A DNA stretch of 6,364 bases. Source: Pseudonocardiales bacterium. GTDB lineage: Bacteria > Actinomycetota > Actinomycetes > Mycobacteriales > Pseudonocardiaceae. Every line of letters begins with the position of its first letter. The first letter of the stretch is position 1. Below are positions 1 through 4,979 of this stretch, piece by piece. Below the pieces are notes generated by a model that searched no databases, was not told the origin of the DNA, and worked only from the letters and a program-made list of their open reading frames with translations. The stretch lies in the NCBI GenBank assembly GCA_025465385.1, contig JAODNG010000179.1, positions 1 to 6,364 of the forward strand. Reading direction: 5' to 3'. The position numbers and the translations under genes were made by a program.

Positions 1-840
1 ACCTCGAGGAGGACCTGTACCTGCACGACCACACCTTCGGGCGCCAGGTGTCTTTGACTGACGAGTCGCTGCTCGCGCTGGCGGTCGTCCCGTTCACGGT
101 CAGCATGGAGATGCTGGCCGAAGCAGCCGCCGCGCTGTGCCCGGGTCAGCTCGTCGTCGGCATGCGAGACGTCCGTGGTCACCAGTGGATCGGCCTGGAT
201 GACGGCCACGCCACGGTGCGCCTGGTCGCCCGGCGGGACCCGACCGGGGACGGCCGGGAGGTGAAAGTCGAGCTGCAGCGCCTGGGCGACGATGCCGCCG
301 CCGGCAGCGAGTCCGGCACGCTGGTGTTCGAGGGAGTGGTCTGCTTCGCCGACTCCTACCCCACACCGCCGGCCCTCACCCCGCTGCGCCTCAGCGCGGA
401 GCAACGCTACGCGCAGAGTGCCGGCGCCCTCTACTCATCAGGGCGCATGTTCCATGGCCCGCGCTTTCAGGGCGTGATCTCGCTGGCTCGCTGGGGCGAG
501 GACGGGACCGAGGCCACCTTGGAGACCTTGCCCACCCACAACCTGTTCGCTTCGACACCCACCCCCACCCTGGTCACCGATCCGGTGTTGCTCGACGCCG
601 CCGGGCAACTCGTCGGCTTCTGGGCGATCGAGCGCCTCCGCTATGGCGTCGGGACCTTCCCGTTCGCGCTCAAAGAGCTCCGTTTGTTCGGGCCGAGTCC
701 GGCTTCGGGCACACCGGTGCGAGGCCGGGCACGGATCGCCTTCGTCAATGAGCGGCAGGTTCGCGCGGAAATCGACCTCGTCGGGCCGGACGGCTGCCTG
801 CTGGCGCAGCTGGTCGGCTGGTCCGACCACTGCCTCGACC
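1..840 (+). other. PKS dehydratase (double hotdog) domain
   Basis: Domain within the truncated PKS. The first hotdog carries the His of DHTFG (codon 30-32) and a VVP segment ending the usual HxxxGxxxxP-like stretch. The fifth position after the His is Arg rather than the usual Gly. The second hotdog carries FHGPRFQG (nucleotides about 450-473) and D-x-x-x-Q in LLDAAGQ (about 588-608), the canonical Asp motif. Both catalytic residues appear present, so the domain is probably active. The N-terminal edge lies outside the window and the C-terminal edge is approximate. Confidence 0.78.
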
Positions 841-1619
841 TGACCAAATCGCTGTCTCAGGCGATGAAAAGCTCCCAGCAGGAGGCGGCCCTCGGCGCAC
901 CGTGGAAGACGATGATCGACGGCCTGCCGGCACCTGAGAAGTTCGTCTGCTGGCGGATCGACGAGCTACCACCGGACGCTTTGGCCGCCTACGGCCGGAT
1001 CCCGCAGCGGATTCTGGCCATGTGGATTCTCAGCCGGCGGGAGCGGGTCACCTGGGCCGGCCTGGGGGGCTCCGAGCAGCGCCGCAGTGAGTGGCTAGTG
1101 GGCCAGGCGGCGGCCAAGGAGGCGGTCCGCGTGGTGCTGCGTAGCTCCGCTGTGGACCTGTATCCGGCCGACATCGCCGTCATCGCCGACGAGAACGACA
1201 ACCTGGTCGTCGCCGGGGGCGCCGGATTGGAGCGGGCGCCGCACGTGTCGCTGGCGTGCTGTGACGGCGTCGCGGTGGCGCTCGCCAGTGCTGACCCTCG
1301 CTGCCAGGGCGTCGGGATCCATCTCGAGCGCATCGACCGGACCGGTGACGCCGGTTCGGGAGATCAGGAGTGGGCGCTGCGCCTGCGGTGCGCCAGGGAA
1401 GCAGCGGGCAAGGTCCTGGGGCGCGGTCCCGAGGGTCTTGCCGGCCTGGCAGCCGCGGACCTCGACCTGGACAGCGGGGTCGTGCGGATGAGTGCCGGAC
1501 CGGCGACGTCGCTGTCGACGAACGGCCTCGGTCCCGAGTCGCTGATTGTGCGCTCCGTCCGCGACGGCGACTGGATCGCCGCCGTGGCCATCCGATGGGA
1601 GGAACCGACCGATGTTTGA
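1..1619 (+). CDS. Iterative type I polyketide synthase, C-terminal part (DH and PPTase-like domains), 5' truncated by the window
   Basis: The reading frame is open from the first full codon at 3 to TGA at 1617-1619. The GTG at 48 is not a real start, because homology-like sequence (LYLHDHTFG, 15-41) lies upstream. Residues are numbered from that GTG. A double-hotdog dehydratase comes first: the probable catalytic His is in DHTFG (codon 30-32), followed by VVPFTVSMEMLAEAAA (13-28), the second-hotdog signature MFHGPRFQG (134-142) and LLDAAGQ (181-187) with candidate catalytic Asp183. It would dehydrate beta-hydroxyacyl-ACP in the cytoplasm. From about 295 to 515 follows a PPTase-like domain (EWLVGQAAAKEAV, HVSLACCDGVAVALA, VGIHLERI, RCAREAAGK), normally used to load phosphopantetheine onto carrier proteins. 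Its active site looks altered. KS, AT, ACP and KR would lie upstream. Tail order DH-PPTase is known from enediyne-type synthases; a PUFA-like or other iterative PKS is equally possible. The PKS assignment is firm, the subtype is not. Confidence 0.88.
   Translation, partial: LEEDLYLHDHTFGRQVSLTDESLLALAVVPFTVSMEMLAEAAAALCPGQLVVGMRDVRGHQWIGLDDGHATVRLVARRDPTGDGREVKVELQRLGDDAAAGSESGTLVFEGVVCFADSYPTPPALTPLRLSAEQRYAQSAGALYSSGRMFHGPRFQGVISLARWGEDGTEATLETLPTHNLFASTPTPTLVTDPVLLDAAGQLVGFWAIERLRYGVGTFPFALKELRLFGPSPASGTPVRGRARIAFVNERQVRAEIDLVGPDGCLLAQLVGWSDHCLDLTKSLSQAMKSSQQEAALGAPWKTMIDGLPAPEKFVCWRIDELPPDALAAYGRIPQRILAMWILSRRERVTWAGLGGSEQRRSEWLVGQAAAKEAVRVVLRSSAVDLYPADIAVIADENDNLVVAGGAGLERAPHVSLACCDGVAVALASADPRCQGVGIHLERIDRTGDAGSGDQEWALRLRCAREAAGKVLGRGPEGLAGLAAADLDLDSGVVRMSAGPATSLSTNGLGPESLIVRSVRDGDWIAAVAIRWEEPTDV
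930..1600 (+). other. C-terminal phosphopantetheinyl transferase-like domain, possibly inactive
   Basis: Recognised by the order of motifs: RRSEWLVGQAAAKEAV (residues 345-360 from the codon at 48), PHVSLACCDGVAVALA (398-413), GVGIHLERI (421-429) and WALRLRCAREAAGK (442-455). In Sfp-type enzymes the third motif reads GIDxE, where Asp and Glu bind magnesium, and the last reads W-x-x-K-E. Here the Asp is His425 and the Trp is Arg447, while Glu427, Glu451 and Lys455 are kept. The SLAH motif has Cys404 in place of His. The stretch between the third and fourth motifs is only about 12 residues, shorter than I expect for the family. Domain edges are approximate. Confidence 0.7.
1597..1604 (+). promoter_or_regulatory. 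Ribosome binding site for the SDR gene
   Basis: GGGAGGAA ends 7 bases before ATG 1612. This decides the start of the SDR, since the same frame is open upstream to an ATG at 1546 that has no such site and would lie deep in the PKS coding sequence. Confidence 0.75.
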
Positions 1620-2541
1620 CAGTGTCGCTGCCCAAGGAACGGAACGCGCTCTGCGCGCGGAGCACCGTGCGATACGGACTGGACGCAAGGATCCGACCAC
1701 GGTGCCGCGAGTGGCGGTGGTGACGGGCGGCGCGTCGGGCATCGGGCACGCGTTGGCCGTCGCCCTCGCGGCGCGCGGGGACGTGGTGACGGTGGCCGAC
1801 ATCGACGAGCAGGCCGCGGAGACCGTCGCCAAGGACTTGCGGGCTCGTCACCCGGGCCGAGTTGAGGGGGCGGCCCTGGATGTGCAGGACGCCGCCGCCG
1901 TGGCCGGACTGATCCAGTCGGTCAAGGACAAGCGCGGTCGGATCGATCTGGTGTTCAACAACGCCGGCATCAGCATCGGCGGTACGGCCGAGGAGCACAC
2001 CCTGGACCACTGGAACCGGGCCATCGACGTCAACCTGCGCGGCGTCGTTCACGGCGTGCTCGCCGCCTATCCGATCATGCTCGAACAAGGCTACGGGCAC
2101 ATCATCAATACGGCGTCACTCGCCGGCCTGGTGCCCTCACCGCTCAAAATCGCCTACACCACCACGAAGCACGCCGTCGTGGGGCTGAGTCTGGGGCTGC
2201 GCAGCGAGGCGGCGAGCCACGGCGTGCAGGTCAGCGTCGTGTGCCCCGGATACGTCGATACACCACTGCTCGACAACGTCAACAGCGGTCTGCCGCAGAC
2301 GGCGGACGGCGCCCATGCCCGGGAGCGGGCCATCAAACTGCAGGGCAAGCTGTACCTCCCGGATCACCTCGCGCGCGACGTGCTGCGCGGCATCGATCGC
2401 AATCAGGCAGTGATCGTCGGGCCGTCGTACGCCCGGGTCGCCTGGTGGATCGCCAGGTTCACACCCTCCCTCGCACTGAAGAGCGCAGCCAAGAACTTCC
2501 GGGAGATGCGATCCGTGCCAGAGACCGGGCACGTGGCGTGA
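1612..2541 (+). CDS. Short-chain dehydrogenase/reductase (classical SDR)
   Basis: Protein of 309 residues, cytoplasmic NAD(P)-dependent oxidoreductase. It has the Rossmann glycine motif TGGASGIG (38-45), an Asp at the end of strand 2 (VADID, Asp63) that favours NAD(H) over NADP(H), NNAG (116-119), the Asn of NLRG (141), and the catalytic Ser169, Tyr182 and Lys186 (YTTTK). CPGYVDTPLL (211-220) follows the active site as usual. About 33 residues precede the Rossmann fold and a basic C-terminal tail of about 50 residues follows, longer than a minimal SDR of about 250. The ATG overlaps the PKS stop by 8 bases, implying translational coupling and a role in the same pathway, probably a ketone/alcohol interconversion on the polyketide or a derived intermediate. 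The substrate cannot be told from the sequence. Confidence 0.9.
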   Translation: MFDSVAAQGTERALRAEHRAIRTGRKDPTTVPRVAVVTGGASGIGHALAVALAARGDVVTVADIDEQAAETVAKDLRARHPGRVEGAALDVQDAAAVAGLIQSVKDKRGRIDLVFNNAGISIGGTAEEHTLDHWNRAIDVNLRGVVHGVLAAYPIMLEQGYGHIINTASLAGLVPSPLKIAYTTTKHAVVGLSLGLRSEAASHGVQVSVVCPGYVDTPLLDNVNSGLPQTADGAHARERAIKLQGKLYLPDHLARDVLRGIDRNQAVIVGPSYARVAWWIARFTPSLALKSAAKNFREMRSVPETGHVA

Positions 2542-2565
2542 ACCGCAGGAGAACACCTACCCAAC

Positions 2566-2572
2566 GGGGCGG
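2566..2572 (+). promoter_or_regulatory. Weak ribosome binding site for the carboxylase beta subunit
   Basis: GGGGCGG lies 3 bases before ATG 2576. A better Shine-Dalgarno match, AGGAG at 2547-2551, is 24 bases away, too far for normal use with this start. No closer in-frame ATG, GTG or TTG is present upstream, so 2576 stands despite the poor site. Coupling to the SDR stop 34 bases upstream may help initiation. Confidence 0.35.
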
Positions 2573-2575
2573 ACG

Positions 2576-4012
2576 ATGACTGCACAAATAGCCCAGCCGC
2601 TGGTAGCCGATCACGAGCGAGACTATCGCGACCCCGAGGTGCGCCTGTCTCAATTGCTGGACTCCGAGACGATGGAGACCCTGCACGAACGCGACCGCGA
2701 CGGCGTATACGCCGTGCGCGGGAGCGTCGATGGTAAGCCCGTCATCGCGTACTGCACGGACGGCACGATCATGGCCGGCGCGATGGGCGCGAAGGGATGC
2801 GCCGCCATCGTGGCGGCCATTGACCTCGCGATACGTGAGCGGTGTCCGGTTGTCGGCGTATGGCACTCCGGCGGGGCGAAACTCGCCGAGGGCGTCGCGG
2901 CGCTGGACGGGGTCGGCCAGGTGTTCGCCGCCATGATCCGGGCTTCGGGCCGGGTGCCACAGATCTCCGTCGTCGTCGGGCCTGCGGCGGGCGGCGCCGC
3001 CTACGGTCCAGCGCTCACAGATTTGGTGATCATGGCACCGGCAGGTCGGATATTCGTTACCGGCCCGGATGTGGTCAAGAGTGTCACCGGCGAGGAGATC
3101 GACCAGGAGAGCCTCGGGGGTGCCCGCGCGCACGGCACGAAGTCAGGTGTGGTGCACGTGATCGCCGCGGATGAACAGGACGCCTACCAGCGGGCCCGGA
3201 GGCTGATCAGCTTGTTGGGCCGCCCAGGCCTTTTCGACCTGGGCGCAGTGCGCAATGAGCGCGATCTTGGCGCGCTCCTACCAGACCAGCCGCAACGGGC
3301 GTACGACATGCGACCGCTGGTGCGCGAGATCATTGACGTCGACCACCACGGCGCCAGCGTCTTCGAGGAGTTGCAAGCCAAATGGGCGCCCAACATCATC
3401 GTCGGGCTAGGCCGGCTGGGCGGACGTACGGTCGGCGTGATCGCCAACAATCCCATGCGCAAGGGTGGCTGCCTCGACTCGTTGGCCGCGGAGAAGGCAG
3501 CCCGGTTCGTTCGGATGTGCGATTCCTTGGGCGTACCGCTGCTGGTGATTGTGGACGTGCCCGGGTATCTGCCTGGTGTCGAACAGGAGTGGGACGGTGT
3601 GGTGCGCCGGGGAGCGAAGCTGCTGCACGCCTTCGGTGAGTCAGTGGTTCCCCGGGTGACCCTGGTGATCCGGAAGTCCTACGGCGGCGCATACATCGCG
3701 ATGAACAGCCGTTGTCTGGGTGCAACGGCTGTGTTCGCCTGGCCGACCGCGGAAGTCGCGGTGATGGGCGCCAAGGCGGCGGTCGGCATCCTGCACCGCA
3801 GGGCACTCGCAGCCGTTTCCGAGGACGAGCGCGATGCGCTGCATACCCGGCTGGTCGACGAGCACGAGCTGATCGCCGGGGGAGTGAGCCGGGCACTGGC
3901 CATCGGAGTGGTCGACGAGGTGATCGAGCCCAGCCAGACCCGGCGCAGACTCGCCGAGGCACTGGCTAGCGCGCCAGCACGCCGCGGGCGCCACGGCAAC
4001 ATTCCGCTGTAA
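2576..4012 (+). CDS. Acyl-CoA carboxylase beta subunit (biotin-dependent carboxyltransferase, AccD/PccB type)
   Basis: Protein of 478 residues that would transfer carboxyl from carboxybiotin to a short acyl-CoA, giving malonyl- or methylmalonyl-CoA extender units in the cytoplasm. Two crotonase-like halves are visible. N-terminal half: HSGGAKLAEGV (97-107), GPAAGGAAYGPALTD (135-149) with the oxyanion-hole glycines, ITGPDVVK-like VTGPDVVKSVTGEE (161-174). C-terminal half: NNPMRKGGCLD (291-301), EKAARFVRMCDSLGVPL (306-322), VDVPGYLPG (326-334), RKSYGGAYIAMNS (366-378), WPTAEVAVMGAKAAV (389-403). It ends in the family-typical HGNIPL. Family members are usually about 510-530 residues; the N-terminal region is shortened here. 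Ile374 sits where propionyl-CoA carboxylases have Asp. It needs a biotinylated alpha subunit, not encoded here. The gap to the SDR is 34 bases, so it is probably in the PKS operon. Confidence 0.92.
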   Translation: MTAQIAQPLVADHERDYRDPEVRLSQLLDSETMETLHERDRDGVYAVRGSVDGKPVIAYCTDGTIMAGAMGAKGCAAIVAAIDLAIRERCPVVGVWHSGGAKLAEGVAALDGVGQVFAAMIRASGRVPQISVVVGPAAGGAAYGPALTDLVIMAPAGRIFVTGPDVVKSVTGEEIDQESLGGARAHGTKSGVVHVIAADEQDAYQRARRLISLLGRPGLFDLGAVRNERDLGALLPDQPQRAYDMRPLVREIIDVDHHGASVFEELQAKWAPNIIVGLGRLGGRTVGVIANNPMRKGGCLDSLAAEKAARFVRMCDSLGVPLLVIVDVPGYLPGVEQEWDGVVRRGAKLLHAFGESVVPRVTLVIRKSYGGAYIAMNSRCLGATAVFAWPTAEVAVMGAKAAVGILHRRALAAVSEDERDALHTRLVDEHELIAGGVSRALAIGVVDEVIEPSQTRRRLAEALASAPARRGRHGNIPL

Positions 4013-4095
4013 CGGTCCAGAAACAATGACGCAGAAATGGTCCTGGCCGCCCACATCCGCGCATAATTCGTTTTCTCGGTAAGAATTCCCTAAAG

Positions 4096-4114
4096 AGAAT
4101 ATGCCACGTATTCT
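4096..4114. repeat. Inverted repeat, candidate operator
   Basis: AGAATA (4096-4101) and TATTCT (4109-4114) are perfect reverse complements around a 7-base centre, TGCCACG, in which one further G/C pair (4103 and 4107) is also symmetric. The centre lies about 63 bases upstream of ATG 4168. The size and symmetry fit a dimeric repressor such as TetR or MarR family, but no regulator gene lies in the window. Confidence 0.4.
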
Positions 4115-4153
4115 ACAGATGAGCCTCGCGCTGGCGAGCTCGATCACATCAAC

Positions 4154-4160
4154 GGGAAGG
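4154..4160 (+). promoter_or_regulatory. Ribosome binding site for the membrane fusion protein gene
   Basis: GGGAAGG is 7 bases before ATG 4168 but only 1 base before the in-frame GTG at 4162. The spacing favours the ATG as the start. Confidence 0.65.
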
Positions 4161-4167
4161 TGTGAGC

Positions 4168-4923
4168 ATGAAGGACACTGTCACGGCACCGCATGCGCCG
4201 GCCGAGAAGGCCGTCGATATGGTGCCCACCAACGGCACGGCGCCCACTGCACCGCAACGGCACAAGCTCAAACTCTCCACTCGCATAGGGCTCATGGTGA
4301 TCCTTATCTTGTCGCTGGTCGCCGGCGGCGTTTTTGCCACGAGCTATTTCCTCAACGCCCGCAACTACGTCAGCACCGACAACGCTCAGGTCGATGGCGA
4401 CAAGATCCTGATCAATGCTCCCATCAGCGGCACTCTGCTGGACTGGAGCGCTACCGAAGGAACCGTTTTGAACAAGGACCAGCGGGTCGGCCGGGTGGAG
4501 ATCCGGGGCGGGTTCGTCCAACCCAAGATGAGCATCCGCGCCCCAGCAGAGGGCACCGTGGCAGTGGACAACGGCGTACCTGGAGGATTCGTCACCGCCG
4601 GTACCCAGCTCGCCGTGGCCTACGACCTCGATAAGATTTTCGTCACCGCGCGCGTCGACGAAACCGACATCAGAGCGGTCCGTCCCGGTCAGCAAGTCGA
4701 CATGACCGTAGATGCTTTTCCCAATACTCCGATCACGGGCCACGTCCGTGAGATCCAAGGCGGTGCCGCCGGGCAGTTCTCGCTGTTCCCTGACACCAAC
4801 ACCTCGGGCAACTTCCAGAAGGTCACTCAGGTCATCCCAGTGAAGATCGCGCTTGAAGACCGTCGTGGCCTTGATCTCGTTCCGGGCATGAGCGTCACTG
4901 TTCACATCCACAAGCACGGATGA
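4168..4923 (+). CDS. Short EmrA/HlyD-type membrane fusion protein (efflux adaptor)
   Basis: Protein of 251 residues from ATG 4168. An N-terminal, Pro/Ala/Thr-rich cytoplasmic segment of about 30 residues and a basic stretch (RHKLK) precede one membrane helix at about 39-60. Outside the membrane come YVSTDNAQVDGD (68-79) and INAPISGTL (82-90), the EmrA/HlyD signature and first biotinyl-lipoyl half, then a second half near 121-150 (SIRAPAEGTVAVDNGVPGG). A beta-barrel follows with GNFQKVTQVIPVKI (214-227) and PGMSVTVHI (239-247). Gram-negative EmrA is about 390 residues because a long coiled-coil hairpin splits the lipoyl domain. Here the two halves are joined by only about 20 residues, as expected in a bacterium without an outer-membrane TolC partner. 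The usual partner is a DHA2-type MFS exporter, not in this window. It probably assists export of the cluster product. The gap of 56 bases to the NRPS suggests co-transcription. Confidence 0.82.
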   Translation: MKDTVTAPHAPAEKAVDMVPTNGTAPTAPQRHKLKLSTRIGLMVILILSLVAGGVFATSYFLNARNYVSTDNAQVDGDKILINAPISGTLLDWSATEGTVLNKDQRVGRVEIRGGFVQPKMSIRAPAEGTVAVDNGVPGGFVTAGTQLAVAYDLDKIFVTARVDETDIRAVRPGQQVDMTVDAFPNTPITGHVREIQGGAAGQFSLFPDTNTSGNFQKVTQVIPVKIALEDRRGLDLVPGMSVTVHIHKHG

Positions 4924-4967
4924 CCGGAATCGCCCATGGCCTCGGTGAAACTCATCGGACGCTCAAA

Positions 4968-4974
4968 AAGGGGA
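4968..4974 (+). promoter_or_regulatory. Ribosome binding site for the NRPS gene
   Basis: AAGGGGA is 5 bases before ATG 4980. A second ATG at 4975 is in another frame and reaches a stop after about a dozen codons. No in-frame start exists between the adaptor stop and 4980, so 4980 is the start. Confidence 0.65.
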
Positions 4975-4979
4975 ATGGG

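Larger units (their letters stand above)
4013..4167 (+). promoter_or_regulatory. Intergenic spacer, probable promoter/operator region for the second transcription unit
   Basis: This 155-base gap is the largest non-coding stretch here and is visibly AT-richer in its second half (about 4062-4120) than the flanking genes. It contains CATAAT at 4062-4067, a fair -10-like hexamer without a convincing -35, a GAATTC at 4083-4088, and a 19-base near-palindrome at 4096-4114. I see no clear intrinsic terminator for the carboxylase gene. Together with the composition change that follows, this suggests a new transcript for the adaptor and NRPS genes. The exact promoter is not resolved. Confidence 0.4.

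Noticed and set aside
48..50. GTG as the start of a 523-residue protein
   Set aside because: The frame is open to the window edge and the upstream codons encode the DHTFG dehydratase motif, so this GTG is an internal Val of a larger PKS.
1546..1611. Upstream ATG 1546 as the SDR start
   Set aside because: It would add 22 residues with no SDR similarity encoded within the PKS C-terminus, and the strong Shine-Dalgarno sequence fits ATG 1612.
1..1619. Calling this an enediyne cluster
   Set aside because: The DH-PPTase tail fits, but KS and ACP are outside the window and none of the conserved enediyne cassette neighbours is seen.
1095..2100. Long antisense open frames (1095-1832 and 1180-2100, minus strand)
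   Set aside because: They lie opposite the PKS and SDR genes, show no recognisable motif, are rich in Arg/Pro/Ser, and are expected by chance in high-GC DNA.
2459..3133. Antisense open frame opposite the carboxylase gene, 224 residues
   Set aside because: It has no domain-like pattern and mirrors a strongly conserved sense gene.
4014..4046. Possible terminator hairpin after the carboxylase stop (CCAG and CTGG, GGTCC twice)
   Set aside because: The GGTCC copies are direct repeats, the only inverted match is 4 bases around a 22-base loop, and no T-run follows.
4062..4067. CATAAT as a defined promoter -10 element
   Set aside because: No convincing -35 is found 16-18 bases upstream, so it is mentioned only as part of the spacer and not called as a promoter.
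4144..4917. Antisense open frame of 257 residues opposite the adaptor gene
   Set aside because: It is almost exactly the mirror of the adaptor, whose sense product has clear family motifs; the antisense translation has none.
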